Positions 25,896-35,322 are shown, numbered from the stretch's first letter. The stretch is DNA of 64,000 bases from Rhodococcoides fascians NBRC 12155 = LMG 3623 (GCF_001894785.1 NZ_BCWW01000005.1:32905-96904), one strand, 5' to 3'. Notes: generated by a model not told the origin, from the letters alone. Numbers and translations: made by a program.

Positions 25896-27884
25896 TCATT
25901 CATCAGATGTGTGAGTGGTCGCTTCCGGTGCAGAAGGCGTCCACGGCTTCAGCGGCTGCACGACATCCCGGTAGAACGCGTCGAGACCGTCGGTCACGCT
26001 ACCGATGAAGCTGGCCGCCGACCCTGAGCGCTTGCTGCCCATCTTCGTCGGGGACGTCAGCGTGAAATACTGCAGCTCGCTGGTCCGGCCTGATGTGAGT
26101 GATTTCGTGTCTGCTCGTACAGTTGCCAGGTTCTCGCACGATACTTCGCTCGCGTCTGCGAACACGGCTTCGACCAGGATGTCTGCGGGAGCGTTCTTCA
26201 GTTGTCTCAGTAGCCATGATGCTCGTCTGAGCGCGGTCCCGTCGGTCGGCGCGTCGATAGCGGTACTGCACTGAATCTTGTTGGTACGCATATCGGCTTC
26301 GACGGTGACGTCTCCGGCAGCGTCGGGGATGCGCAGAGTGGCAGTAAGGCATCCGGAGGCCACGAGCTGGTCGACGATGTACTCGTTGCGTGCCTGAGGA
26401 TCTCCGTTGAACTTCCTCGGAAGGTGATGCTTGACGGTGACGCCGAGATCGGCCGTCATCCTCAACGCCAGGTGCCTCGACAGCGACGCCCACGTGTTCG
26501 CAACCGACAGAGCTTTGACATCACTGGAGCGAAGGGTTCCCGCGGTGACGGAATCCCGGACCGCTACCCAGTGGCGACCCATGTCGACGAACTCCGTCGC
26601 ACCGGATTTCGGGTGCGTCAGGTAGCGCACGAGCTCACTGAGGATCCACACCTGTAACGAGTCGGTGAGGTCCCCGTGCGACAGCAACATTCGGGCCTCG
26701 TGAATTACCTCGGACCACGAGATGTGTCGCAGTGAAACCTTGTTGAGCTTGGTCTTGTTGACCTGTACCGGAAGCTCGCCTGCAGAGGCCGGGATGTCGT
26801 TGGACAGGCTCAGAACCGTTTCGTATCTGTGCCGTTTGGCGACATCGAGGTAGTTCTCGAGCTGCTCCTTCTGCAGCTTGCCTGTCCCTGTCTTCACTTC
26901 GAGCAATGCCGTCCATACCTGCCCCGCACGCAACACCCGGAAAACCCCGTCCGGAATGACCTTGCCTTCGCCTTTGACGAATTGCACCTCGAGGTAACCC
27001 TCGAATGGACCTGACGGTGCGCCAGCGTGCGCGCAGATCGCTCGGGCGAAGGGACGAACCGCTTGCATCGTTGCGATCAGCGCCGACGTGGCCCTCTTCT
27101 CCTGCTCTTCACCGGACCCGACGCCGGAAATGGAGAACAGCCGAGCCGTCTGCCAGCCCTCTCCCCCAGCAAGCGTGAATTGCGGCGGACTGGCCTTCTT
27201 CACGGACGGCTTCTTCGTTCGCACGCCGCGCTTGGTGGGTTCGACGTCGACAAGCGACACATCGACGAGCTCACCGTTCTGGTCCGTAGCCTGTACGTGC
27301 GAATCCGCGACCTCGACGACGACCACATCGTCGGCACCGCCTTCCGGTTCGCCGTCGTCGACGTCCACGCCGAAATCCGTTGCGAGCCCTGCAAGCCCGG
27401 ATTCCCAACCCTGCCCGACCGCGCGCAGTTTCCAGACACCGGCCCTTCGATACACCTCCCCGAACACCAGCGCACGTTCGGCGGTGGCGTCGGCAGTGAG
27501 GAACTCCCCCAGCACCGATCCGGTTTGATCCCGTACTTGGAGCGACAACTTTCCGAAGTCGCCCAACGGAGCATTGTCCGAGCTACCCGCTATGACTACT
27601 TTCTCGATATCTGCTGGGAGAGAGTCGAGATGGATCGACAGCCGTTCCTGTTTGCCTTCATCGGTGCTACTGCTGCCGAGATAACGCACTGATGCGTCGG
27701 CAGACTCCGATTGGTTGTAGAACACGAAGTCCGAGTCCGAGCGAACGTGTCCGGTCGATGTCACCAACAGCGCGGATGCATCGAGGTCTCGCTCCGGGTC
27801 GACCCACGACACGATGACATCCAGCTGTGTCGGCTCGTCCGGTAAGGAAATATTCTGGCCCTTGACGAGAATGGGTGAACTCAC
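25896..27884 (-). CDS. TerD-domain protein with a PD-(D/E)XK nuclease-like region
   Basis: A 662-residue protein. Residues 1-175 form a TerD domain (LDVIVSWVDPERDLDASALL, SDSDFVFYNQ, VYRRAGVWKLRAVGQGW), a calcium-binding fold of the tellurium/stress system. After an acidic and Lys-rich linker, residues about 265-360 read like a PD-(D/E)XK core: Asp312 in VIPDGVF, then LLEVKTG with Glu329 and Lys331, and EQLENYL. The remaining 300 residues are unrecognised. It is monocistronic, without other ter genes nearby, and divergent from the gene at 28101. A defence or DNA-damage role is plausible but not shown. Confidence 0.75.
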   Translation of the reverse strand: MSSPILVKGQNISLPDEPTQLDVIVSWVDPERDLDASALLVTSTGHVRSDSDFVFYNQSESADASVRYLGSSSTDEGKQERLSIHLDSLPADIEKVVIAGSSDNAPLGDFGKLSLQVRDQTGSVLGEFLTADATAERALVFGEVYRRAGVWKLRAVGQGWESGLAGLATDFGVDVDDGEPEGGADDVVVVEVADSHVQATDQNGELVDVSLVDVEPTKRGVRTKKPSVKKASPPQFTLAGGEGWQTARLFSISGVGSGEEQEKRATSALIATMQAVRPFARAICAHAGAPSGPFEGYLEVQFVKGEGKVIPDGVFRVLRAGQVWTALLEVKTGTGKLQKEQLENYLDVAKRHRYETVLSLSNDIPASAGELPVQVNKTKLNKVSLRHISWSEVIHEARMLLSHGDLTDSLQVWILSELVRYLTHPKSGATEFVDMGRHWVAVRDSVTAGTLRSSDVKALSVANTWASLSRHLALRMTADLGVTVKHHLPRKFNGDPQARNEYIVDQLVASGCLTATLRIPDAAGDVTVEADMRTNKIQCSTAIDAPTDGTALRRASWLLRQLKNAPADILVEAVFADASEVSCENLATVRADTKSLTSGRTSELQYFTLTSPTKMGSKRSGSAASFIGSVTDGLDAFYRDVVQPLKPWTPSAPEATTHTSDE

Positions 27885-28100
27885 GCTGACACGCTCCTGT
27901 CGGCAAACGGACTTGCGTTGCTCACCCTATTCACAACGCACCGGTGTCAGTCGCCCTCGCTCGACATTCATTCGTTCGATCTACGGCTAGGCCGATTCGG
28001 TCCGAGATCAACGATCTGTGCACCCTGCTGTGCGCTAGCTGCCTGTCCCCCACATCGACTCAAATTTTCCGACCGCACGGTCTCCACTATCGTTCGCACC

Positions 28101-29027
28101 ATGTCTCTGGCTTCGAACAGACTTCGTACACTTCTACTCGTCGGTGCGGTGGTTACGCTTGCGCCTCTCACGGCTGCACCTGCTCACGCCGGAACACCTG
28201 AGCCGAGCCCGCCGCCCATGACATGTGCAGGCTGGTCGGTCGAGACCGTGACGAGCGGACTCGACGAACCCGAGAATCTCGAGCCCGACGGAGCTGGCGG
28301 GTTCTTCGTATCCGGAGCCTCCAGCATCGTGAACGTGGATGCAGACGGTCACGTCGACCCGGTACTCGACAACCTCGCGGCTCCGCGGGGGATGCAGTTG
28401 CACGACGGCATCCTCTACTTTGTTGCCGGTCCAGGGCTTTCGCAATTCGACACCCGTACCGGCGAGGTCAGCGCGGTGACCGACATGGCGGCTCACGGAC
28501 TTCTCCGACTGCCGAACGGGGACTTTCTCACCACCGACGTGGGCACGGACATCGGCTCGCCTTCCCGAGGTCTGACCCGTTACGACCCGACCGCCGACGA
28601 CGTCGAACAGAACTGGTCGCCCGTTCCTCGATCAGAAGGGTTGGCGCTCAGCCCGGACCACAGCCGGGTGTACACCGACGATCTGTTCACGGGCCAGGTC
28701 ATCGAAGTACCCCTCGAAGCACCCGACGACTGGTCTGTGGTGGCTACAGTGCCGGGATTCTTTCCGGGACTCGACGACCTGACCATGTCCGACGCCGGCA
28801 CGCTGTACGCCGCCGCACACGTAGAAGGTTCCGTGTACAGCATCGACCCCAGGACAGGGACAACATGCGTTATCGCAGCAGGCATTTCGCCAGGACGGAC
28901 GGGACCGAGTTCGGTACGCATCGGACCGTCAGCCAACGGTTGGTCACTGTATGCAACCGTGTTCGACGGCACACTCCGACGCCTCACTCCCCCGCCCGGC
29001 GTGGATCTTGCACCGGTGAGATCCTGA
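28101..29027 (+). CDS. Secreted beta-propeller protein (SMP-30/gluconolactonase-like)
   Basis: A 308-residue protein with a signal peptide (LLLVGAVVTLAPLTAAPAHA, cleavage after AHA). The mature part has repeated strands such as GLDEPENLEPDGAGGFFVSG, RLPNGDFLTTDVGTD, SEGLALSPDHSRVYTDDLFT and GTLYAAAHVEGSVYSIDP, as in SMP-30/NHL-type six-bladed propellers. It probably acts outside the membrane; the substrate is unknown. ATG 28101 gives a proper signal peptide. The 216-base gap to the TerD gene serves as a divergent promoter region. Confidence 0.8.
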   Translation: MSLASNRLRTLLLVGAVVTLAPLTAAPAHAGTPEPSPPPMTCAGWSVETVTSGLDEPENLEPDGAGGFFVSGASSIVNVDADGHVDPVLDNLAAPRGMQLHDGILYFVAGPGLSQFDTRTGEVSAVTDMAAHGLLRLPNGDFLTTDVGTDIGSPSRGLTRYDPTADDVEQNWSPVPRSEGLALSPDHSRVYTDDLFTGQVIEVPLEAPDDWSVVATVPGFFPGLDDLTMSDAGTLYAAAHVEGSVYSIDPRTGTTCVIAAGISPGRTGPSSVRIGPSANGWSLYATVFDGTLRRLTPPPGVDLAPVRS

Positions 29028-29106
29028 CCCGGTAGCCCTGCACAACCTGAACGCCGGTGCGATTCTGGACATCGACTCAGCCTGGACAGCCACGTGTTCG
29101 TCTCGG

Positions 29107-29223
29107 CTATCTGTCGTTGCCGAAGAACCACCAGGTGAGAACTATTGCTATGACCGCCGCGATGGCAAACATGACGGCGTTGAGCCAATGCGGGTTGCCA
29201 GTGTCGAGATCTGCCAGTGCCAT
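29107..29223 (-). CDS. Possible 38-residue single-span membrane microprotein
   Basis: ATG 29223 opens a 38-codon frame: MALADLDTGNPHWLNAVM, then FAIAAVIAIVLTWWFF and GNDR before TAG. The hydrophobic run of about 18 residues with flanking polar ends looks like one membrane helix. There is no strong ribosome binding site. It is the only coding-like content of the 360-base gap 29028-29387. Function unknown. Confidence 0.4.
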   Translation of the reverse strand: MALADLDTGNPHWLNAVMFAIAAVIAIVLTWWFFGNDR

Positions 29224-29387
29224 GAGTATTCGCCCATCCGTCCGCCCTTGTGGACAAAACCGACTCCCACGGTCGAGCCTATACACACTGGAACGGATGA
29301 GTCCTCATCGCTCGACATCTATTCGTTCGACCCAACCCCCTCTCAGAAGAACGTGCGCTCCTGAGTTGGGACCATCAGTCGGTCGAA

Positions 29388-30176
29388 TCAGAGTATGCGA
29401 CTCAGAAATTGTTGTGTACGAGCATTTTTGGGTTTGTCGAAGAACTCACCAGGAGGTGCCTCTTCGACGATCTTTCCGTCGCTCATGAAGACGACCCTGT
29501 CTGCGGCCGCTTTCGCGAAGCCCATTTCGTGGCTGACCACCACCATCGTCATTCCCTCGTCGCGCAGTCGGAGCATGACGTCGAGAACCTCGTTGACCAT
29601 CTCGGGATCGAGTGCCGACGTGGGCTCGTCGAACAGCATCACTTCGGGCTTCATCGCCAGTGCACGGGCGATCGCAACGCGCTGTTGCTGGCCACCGGAC
29701 AGTTGTGACGGGTAGTTCTCCCCTTTGTCCGCCAGGCCGACGAGATCGAGTAACTCCTGAGCTTGCCTGCGCGCCTTGTCCTTCTGAGTGCCCAGGACAT
29801 GGCGTGGACCCGATGCAACGTTGTCGATCGCGGTCATCATGGGGAACAGATTGAAGCTTTGAAACACCATTCCGGTGTGATGCCGCTGCTTTGCGATCTG
29901 CGCCTCCGACAGCGGCATTCGCTTGGCCCCCTCCGAGAAGCCCATCATCTCGCCACAGACTCGGACGGTCCCGGATTCGATCGTCTCGAGACAGTTGAGC
30001 GTGCGCAGCAAGGTGCTCTTTCCACTTCCTGACGGCCCGAGAAGCAGAACCACTTCCCCTTTGTCCACCGTGAAATCGATGTCGTCGAGGACGACGAGAT
30101 CGTTGTAGGCCTTTGTCATATTCCTGACCTCGACCATCGTCATCGCGTTCGTGGTCGCAGACGTCGCACTCGTCAT
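29388..30176 (-). CDS. Polar amino acid ABC transporter, ATP-binding protein
   Basis: A 262-residue ATPase of the GlnQ/HisP type: Walker [15 protein letters not shown], the Q-loop VFQSFNLFP, signature [16 protein letters not shown], Walker [15 protein letters not shown] and the switch His in VVVSHEMGF. It powers import of an amino acid or related compound with the permease at 30173 and the binding protein at 30944. The start ATG 30176 overlaps the permease stop (ATGA); ATG 30143 is an internal alternative. Gene order is binding protein, permease, ATPase. Confidence 0.93.
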   Translation of the reverse strand: MTSATSATTNAMTMVEVRNMTKAYNDLVVLDDIDFTVDKGEVVLLLGPSGSGKSTLLRTLNCLETIESGTVRVCGEMMGFSEGAKRMPLSEAQIAKQRHHTGMVFQSFNLFPMMTAIDNVASGPRHVLGTQKDKARRQAQELLDLVGLADKGENYPSQLSGGQQQRVAIARALAMKPEVMLFDEPTSALDPEMVNEVLDVMLRLRDEGMTMVVVSHEMGFAKAAADRVVFMSDGKIVEEAPPGEFFDKPKNARTQQFLSRIL

Positions 30177-30913
30177 CGGTTCACAGCCTCGGCTTTCATT
30201 CCGCTGTCGTCGAGTTTCGGACTCGACGGTCCGCCCTTACGGCGGTAATTGCGGTCGTATCCACGCCCTACTCGTACTTCGATCATCTTCTGAATCAACC
30301 CCCACAGAGTCGTCAGCACCAAGAAGTACAACGCCGCCGCGCAGAGCCCCTCCAGCACACGGAAATTCACCTGCACCAAGAACTGGGTCCGTCGCAGCAA
30401 TTCCTGTACGGAGATGACCGACACCAGAGTTGTGGTCTTGAGCAATCCGTTGAAGCTGTTGCCGAGTGGAGGAATCATCACCCGCAGAGCCTGCGGAAGA
30501 ACCACCACGCGGAAGACCTTCGTGGGCGACATGCCGAGCGCTCGTGCCGCTTCGGTCTGTCCGGTTGGAACCGAGAGCAATCCGGAACGGACTATTTCTG
30601 ACAGGTATGCAGCTTCGTTGAGAACCAGACCCACGAGTGCCGCCTCGATCACGCCCAGCTTGATGCCGACCTGAGGCAGCCCGGTGTAGATGATCACCAG
30701 CTGCACCAGTAGTGGGGTGCCGCGCATCAGCCACACGTAGAACCCGGCGACTATCCGCAGGGGTACGAGCTTGGATGATCGCGCGGAGGCCACCACCACT
30801 GCGAGAGCGAGTCCGAGGATCATGCTGACTACGGTGAGCCAGATCGTGACCCACGCGCCTTCGAGCAGCTGGGCGCTCGTCAGGATGGAAAAGAATGCGT
30901 CCCAGGACCACAT
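30173..30913 (-). CDS. Polar amino acid ABC transporter, permease
   Basis: A 246-residue inner-membrane permease of the HisM/GlnP type. It has about five membrane spans and the coupling loop [20 protein letters not shown] (EAA motif) followed by [38 protein letters not shown] is typical of this family. The C-terminal tail (about 25 residues, charged) is longer than usual. One permease gene is present, so the channel is probably a homodimer. Confidence 0.92.
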   Translation of the reverse strand: MWSWDAFFSILTSAQLLEGAWVTIWLTVVSMILGLALAVVVASARSSKLVPLRIVAGFYVWLMRGTPLLVQLVIIYTGLPQVGIKLGVIEAALVGLVLNEAAYLSEIVRSGLLSVPTGQTEAARALGMSPTKVFRVVVLPQALRVMIPPLGNSFNGLLKTTTLVSVISVQELLRRTQFLVQVNFRVLEGLCAAALYFLVLTTLWGLIQKMIEVRVGRGYDRNYRRKGGPSSPKLDDSGMKAEAVNR

Positions 30914-30943
30914 GTGGGTGCCTTTCGACTTGCGTTGGTCGGA

Positions 30944-31804
30944 TCAGCTGTCGAGAGGACCGGTGCTCACGGCAATATCGCCGTCGTATCCGGTGACGTC
31001 GTACTGCTCGAACAGATCGGGAAGATATCCATCGCTCCTCATCTCCGACAGCACACGCGCCACCTCAGCGGAGGATTTGCTGCCCTTGGCGAATCCCATT
31101 GCCAGGGGTGCCTCGTTGATTCCACCGACGGCTGTCTCGAAGCGTCCGTCTTCCTGGTAGAACGACGTGACCGACTCCACGATGGAGGTGCCGTCGAGCT
31201 GGCCCGCCGAAAGTGCCTGATAGGCATCGGCATTGGTCTTGAACGTCTGCACCGTCAACGCGGGCTTACCCTCGGTCGCGAACTGCTCGGCCAACGCGGT
31301 CAACGTGTAGAATTCGTATCCGGGCGCTTCGACGCCGATGGTCTTGCCCGCCAGATCGTCCACACTGGAGATCGATTCGGGATTGCCCGACGGCACCGAG
31401 ATCGATACTGCCTGCACCTCGTACGGAACAAGATCGATGGTTTCGGCGCGTGCGGGCGTGTAGAACATGCCGGTGTCGATCATGTCCCATCGACCGGCCT
31501 GCACACCGGGAATCTGCGCCTCGAACTCGATGTTGACGAACTTCGGCGTCAGACACAGGCGCTTGGCGATCTCCTTGCCGAGGTCGACGCGCATGCCGAT
31601 CACGTCCCCGTTCGGATCGACGTACTGCATGGGCGGAAGCGTTGCATTGGTGGCCATCGTCAGAGTGCCTTCTTCGGCGAGGTCCGAAGCACCGAGCGTG
31701 GGTGTGCAGTCCGTCGGCGCGGCTGCGGAATCGTCCGAGGAACTACAGGCAGTGAGGCCGGCCACCACGACAGCGATAGCGGCGAGTCCTGTTAACTTGC
31801 GCAT
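30944..31804 (-). CDS. Polar amino acid ABC transporter, substrate-binding lipoprotein
   Basis: A 286-residue solute-binding protein of family 3. The signal peptide ends in the lipobox LTAC (Cys20), so it is anchored outside the membrane. GTLTMATNATLPPMQYVDPN, GMRVDLGKEIAKRL and DLAGKTIGVEAPGYEFYT are the lobe elements that bind amino-acid-like ligands. The ligand cannot be read, but the shared operator with the 33209-37094 operon suggests it imports that pathway's substrate. Confidence 0.92.
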   Translation of the reverse strand: MRKLTGLAAIAVVVAGLTACSSSDDSAAAPTDCTPTLGASDLAEEGTLTMATNATLPPMQYVDPNGDVIGMRVDLGKEIAKRLCLTPKFVNIEFEAQIPGVQAGRWDMIDTGMFYTPARAETIDLVPYEVQAVSISVPSGNPESISSVDDLAGKTIGVEAPGYEFYTLTALAEQFATEGKPALTVQTFKTNADAYQALSAGQLDGTSIVESVTSFYQEDGRFETAVGGINEAPLAMGFAKGSKSSAEVARVLSEMRSDGYLPDLFEQYDVTGYDGDIAVSTGPLDS

Positions 31805-31897
31805 TGATCGAGCCTTTCGATATCGACTGCAGCACTACACGTTCGAGGACGGGGCGGCAGCGACAATGACGGAGTGATTCGAGCAGAGTCGATCCTT

Positions 31898-31912
31898 TGG
31901 GATCGATTGCAT
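31898..31912. promoter_or_regulatory. LacI-type operator copy 1 (ABC transporter promoter)
   Basis: TGGGATCGATTGCAT contains the LacI-family pattern TG-N2-ATCGAT-N2-CA with a central CG. The same 15 bases occur inverted at 33142-33156 beside the lacI gene. It lies about 95 bases upstream of the binding-protein start on the minus strand. Confidence 0.75.
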
Positions 31913-31947
31913 CAAGCGTCGCAGACGAATTCGGAGGCGTCAACGTG

Positions 31948-31984
31948 GTTAACACTGCCGACACGCGGTACATCAACTGTTAAC
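31948..31984. promoter_or_regulatory. Pair of GTTAAC elements 31 bp apart
   Basis: GTTAAC occurs at 31948-31953 (GTGGTTAACAC) and 31979-31984 (CTGTTAACCGT), center to center 31 bp, about three helical turns, in the 228-base gap between lacI and the transporter operon. A second regulator binding cooperatively is possible. The gap also has TGTGATCG (31993-32000) facing CGATCACA (32030-32037). Confidence 0.35.
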
Positions 31985-32032
31985 CGTTCACATGTGATCG
32001 CGGTCCCGATTCCTGCAATCCGAAAACTCCGA

Positions 32033-33037
32033 TCACAATGCGGCACACGACGCTCGCTCCACCAGACGAGCACCGATTCGATATGTACGCCCATCGGGTT
32101 CGAGCGAATCCTTGATCTGCTGAAACAACAGGTCCATGGCCACGTTGGCCAATTGGGCCGCGCCGTTGTCGACCACTGTGATTGCCGGCTGCCACATCGC
32201 GAGCCACGGCATATCCTCGTGGCAGATCAGCGACAACTCGTCCGGCACCGACACACCCCTGCCGACGAGCGTGGGCAGGATGCCGAAGACAGCCTCGTGG
32301 TTGGCCGCATACAGAGCAGTCATTGCCTGGGGCGCATCCAGAAGTGAGTTGATCGCGTCGGCACCGAATTCGGTGGTGAACGGGCCTTTCCGGACGATCG
32401 TCTCGTCGACCGGGATACCTGCGTCCGCCAGCGCAAGTCGATAGCCCTCGAAGCGCTCACGTCCGGACGTCGCATCCTCGTTTCCACCGATATAGCCGAT
32501 ACGACTGTGCCCGAGCTCGATCAGATGCGCTGTGGCGTCGCGAGCACCCGTGACGTCGTCTGCCAGAACCGTCGACGCCGAGCTCCCCTTGACCGAACGG
32601 ATCAGGTTGACCACCGCGCGGCCCTGCTCCAGGAGCGCATTCGACGCCGCCGCACTTCGACCACTGCCGATCACGATGGTTCCGTCGACGCCATGCTCGC
32701 CCAGCATGGCGAGTACGTCGTCCTCGCGCGCCGGATCGGCATCGGTGATGCAGAGCAGGACCTGAAATCCGCTGGCCGCCGCTCTCTTCTGAACGACCTC
32801 GGCGACCGTGTGAAAGGTCGCATTGAGCAGGTTGTTCATGACCAGACCGACCAAGTGCGACCTGTTGGAGCGCAGCGCACTCGCAGCCCTGTTCGGCCGA
32901 TAACCGAGAACACGGGCCGCATCCTCCACCGCTGCCCGCGTCTCCGCCGAGATCAGCGACGATCCACTCAATGCGCGTGATGCCGTGCTGCGCGAAACCC
33001 CAGCAGCGCTCGCAACGTCGATCAAGGTGACCGCCAT
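32033..33037 (-). CDS. LacI-family transcriptional regulator
   Basis: A 334-residue repressor. The N-terminal helix-turn-helix and hinge read VTLIDVASAAGVSRSTASRA and RVLGYRPNRAASALRSNRS, followed by a periplasmic-binding-protein-like sensor domain (LVGLVMNNLLNATFHTVAEV ... ELGHSRIGYIGG). ATG 33037 follows AAGGAGA. It is divergent from the catabolic operon at 33209 and faces the transporter operon; the 15-bp operator before both indicates that it controls import and breakdown of one compound and responds to that compound or an intermediate (inference). Confidence 0.92.
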   Translation of the reverse strand: MAVTLIDVASAAGVSRSTASRALSGSSLISAETRAAVEDAARVLGYRPNRAASALRSNRSHLVGLVMNNLLNATFHTVAEVVQKRAAASGFQVLLCITDADPAREDDVLAMLGEHGVDGTIVIGSGRSAAASNALLEQGRAVVNLIRSVKGSSASTVLADDVTGARDATAHLIELGHSRIGYIGGNEDATSGRERFEGYRLALADAGIPVDETIVRKGPFTTEFGADAINSLLDAPQAMTALYAANHEAVFGILPTLVGRGVSVPDELSLICHEDMPWLAMWQPAITVVDNGAAQLANVAMDLLFQQIKDSLEPDGRTYRIGARLVERASCAAL

Positions 33038-33141
33038 CGGTTCTCCTTCTCTTGCTTCACGCCTCGGACAGACATATTCGACCGTGGTCGCGTTACAAGT
33101 ACGTTTCCGGCTTGACGACTCGACCACCCCGAAGGCAGTCT

Positions 33142-33156
33142 ATGCAATCGATCCCA
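33142..33156. promoter_or_regulatory. LacI-type operator copy 2 (catabolic operon promoter)
   Basis: ATGCAATCGATCCCA is the exact reverse complement of the site at 31898-31912. It lies in the lacI/dapA-like divergent gap, about 53 bases before ATG 33209 and 105 before lacI, suited to repress the operon and possibly lacI itself. A 12-bp palindrome CGACCGTGGTCG lies at 33079-33090. Confidence 0.75.
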
Positions 33157-33208
33157 CAAATGCGGGTACGACGCGTCGTCGATAGTCCCGAGCCCGAAAG
33201 GCACTCCC

Positions 33209-34171
33209 ATGAATCGCGATGATGTCGCGTGGTCCGGTTACTGGCCCGCTGCTCCTACACCGTTCACGCAGTCGGGTGACGTCGACACCGAGGCAATTTT
33301 CGACTTGATGAATCTTTACGCGCAGACGGGTGTTCACGGTGTACTCGTGAACGGCAGCACGGGCGAATGGTTCAGCCAGAACGACAACGAACGAAAGACC
33401 GTCGCGGAAGCATCGATCGATGCAGTTGCAGGCCGCTTCCCTGTCGTTATCGGTGTCAGCGCGTACACAGCTGCGCAGTCCTCCGCGCTCGCGAAGCATG
33501 CGGCTTCCGTCGGCGCGGACGGCATACTGGCGACGCCTCCGCCGTATGTACACACCTCGGCAGAAGAGACTTATCACTACTACCGAAGCGTCAGCACCGC
33601 AACATCATTGCCGTTCATGGCCTACAACTGGCCACGTGGCGTTGCGGTCGACATGGGCACCACACCCGACCTGTTCTCTCGACTGGCCGACCTGGAGAAC
33701 GTCGTCGCGATCAAAGACAGCACCGGTAATTGGCTCGCCATGCTCGACACCGTCGAGGCCGTGTCCGACCGCGTTCGTGTATTCGGGAGTTTCCTGCATC
33801 GACGCGGCCTTGCCACGCTGCTCGAACTGGGCGGGGACGGCAACATCGACGGCGGTGGGGTGGGCGCGCCCTTCGCGGTTCCGTTCTACGAGGCCGTCGC
33901 TGCACGTGACGCCGACACCGCACGCATGTGGGTCGATCGCTATCGCGCGTTCTCGGGCCGGCTCATCGCCTCGGACTACAGCGGCGTGTACGCCTCCCCC
34001 ATTCCCCAGCTGAAGGCCGTGATGAACCTTCTCGGCCAACCGGGAGGCACCGTGCGCGAACCATTACTGCCGGTCACCGACGCCGACACGCTTGCCGCGC
34101 TGCAATCGGTCATCGTCGAATCGGGTATCGACGATGCCTACGCGACCGTAGGAGCTGTTCATGCGGTCTGA
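33209..34171 (+). CDS. DapA-family (dihydrodipicolinate synthase-like) lyase
   Basis: A 320-residue TIM-barrel aldolase-superfamily enzyme. It keeps VNGSTGEWFSQ (the carboxylate-binding GxxGE site), the catalytic Tyr in FMAYNWPRG and the Schiff-base Lys in VVAIKDSTGN. Members include lysine biosynthesis enzymes, keto-acid aldolases and the deaminase of the hydroxyproline pathway; the setting here is clearly catabolic. The stop overlaps the following oxidase gene by 11 bases, so they are coupled. Start ATG 33209. Confidence 0.9.
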   Translation: MNRDDVAWSGYWPAAPTPFTQSGDVDTEAIFDLMNLYAQTGVHGVLVNGSTGEWFSQNDNERKTVAEASIDAVAGRFPVVIGVSAYTAAQSSALAKHAASVGADGILATPPPYVHTSAEETYHYYRSVSTATSLPFMAYNWPRGVAVDMGTTPDLFSRLADLENVVAIKDSTGNWLAMLDTVEAVSDRVRVFGSFLHRRGLATLLELGGDGNIDGGGVGAPFAVPFYEAVAARDADTARMWVDRYRAFSGRLIASDYSGVYASPIPQLKAVMNLLGQPGGTVREPLLPVTDADTLAALQSVIVESGIDDAYATVGAVHAV

Positions 34172-35309
34172 GGTCGACGTCGTTGTAATCGGAGCCGGAA
34201 TCGTAGGTGCAGCAACGGCTCTCGCCCTCACCCGCGCGGGATCCCGCGTTGCTGTGCTCGATCGCACCCTGCCCAACACCGCCGGCTCCGGTACGACTGC
34301 GGGCAACCTGCACATTCAGACCATTCATACGCGCAGGCCCGGGCAGGGCACAGCCGTCGACGTCGAACAGCTACTTCCGATGCAGAAGTCGACGAGCACG
34401 CTGTGGAACACTCTCGACGAGACGGTGCCCGGTCTCGGGCTGAACCGGTGTGGCGGGTTCATGGTGGCCGAAACCGAGGAGCAGGTCCACGCCCTCCTCA
34501 CGAAGCACCGATGGGAACGAGCTGCGGGGATCCCGACCGAGGTAATGACCGGCGATGAAGCTCGTCAGGCGCTACCGCTGCTCGGCCCGAGCATTCAGGC
34601 CGCAACCTGGTGTCCGTGGGACGGATTCGCGGAACCCGACCTCGCAGGTCCTGCCCTGTTGCGGCAGGCCGCGGCCGAAGGAGCGTCGGTTCATCCGTCG
34701 ACACCGGTTACCGGATTGATCCACGACGGTGACGGTTGGACCGTCGGCACCGACGGTGGAACGTGGATTGCACCCGCGGTGATAGACGTTGCAGGTCCGT
34801 GGATGGCCCCGATCGCGGCTATGGCAGGGGTATCGCTCGATCTCGTCCCGACCTCGTTGCAGATGCACTCGCTCGATGCCGTACCTCGGACACTCGACGT
34901 GCTGGTTCAGCACGTCGGGGAGGGAATGTCGATCAAGCAGAATCGATCGGGACGCCTCGTCCTCGGCGGCGGCTGGCCTGCAGGTGCGTTCCACGACAGC
35001 GAGCCGGCGCCGAGCAGATCCGACAGCACCACAGGAAACCTGGAGCAGGTTCGACGGCTTCTGCCTGCGCTGAGCCACAATGCGCTCCTCGATACCTGGA
35101 CCGGGCCTGTGGTCACCACGCCCGACGAAATGCCGGTCATCGGCGAACTGGCCGGAGCCCCGGGACTCTTCGTGGCAGGCGGCACCTACTCCTTCACTTT
35201 CGCACCGCTGTGGGGGCACATCCTTACCGAGCAGGTGCACGGTAGAAAACCAGAACTCGACGTAACAGCGTTCTCTCCGAACCGTCTCGTCCGACTCCAA
35301 GCTCACTGA
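34161..35309 (+). CDS. FAD-dependent amino acid oxidase/dehydrogenase (DAO family)
   Basis: A 382-residue flavoprotein. The start VDVVVIGAGIVGAATALALT has the GxGxxG FAD motif; IDVAGPWMAPIAAMAGV and TPDEMPVIGELAGAPGLFVA are conserved DAO segments, as in glycine oxidase, sarcosine oxidase and D-amino-acid dehydrogenases. It probably oxidises the amine of an amino acid made or imported by this pathway. It overlaps the DapA-like gene. Together they recall the D-hydroxyproline dehydrogenase and deaminase pair, but no epimerase is present. Confidence 0.88.
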   Translation: MRSEVDVVVIGAGIVGAATALALTRAGSRVAVLDRTLPNTAGSGTTAGNLHIQTIHTRRPGQGTAVDVEQLLPMQKSTSTLWNTLDETVPGLGLNRCGGFMVAETEEQVHALLTKHRWERAAGIPTEVMTGDEARQALPLLGPSIQAATWCPWDGFAEPDLAGPALLRQAAAEGASVHPSTPVTGLIHDGDGWTVGTDGGTWIAPAVIDVAGPWMAPIAAMAGVSLDLVPTSLQMHSLDAVPRTLDVLVQHVGEGMSIKQNRSGRLVLGGGWPAGAFHDSEPAPSRSDSTTGNLEQVRRLLPALSHNALLDTWTGPVVTTPDEMPVIGELAGAPGLFVAGGTYSFTFAPLWGHILTEQVHGRKPELDVTAFSPNRLVRLQAH

Positions 35310-35322
35310 AAGAAGGCTTCGC

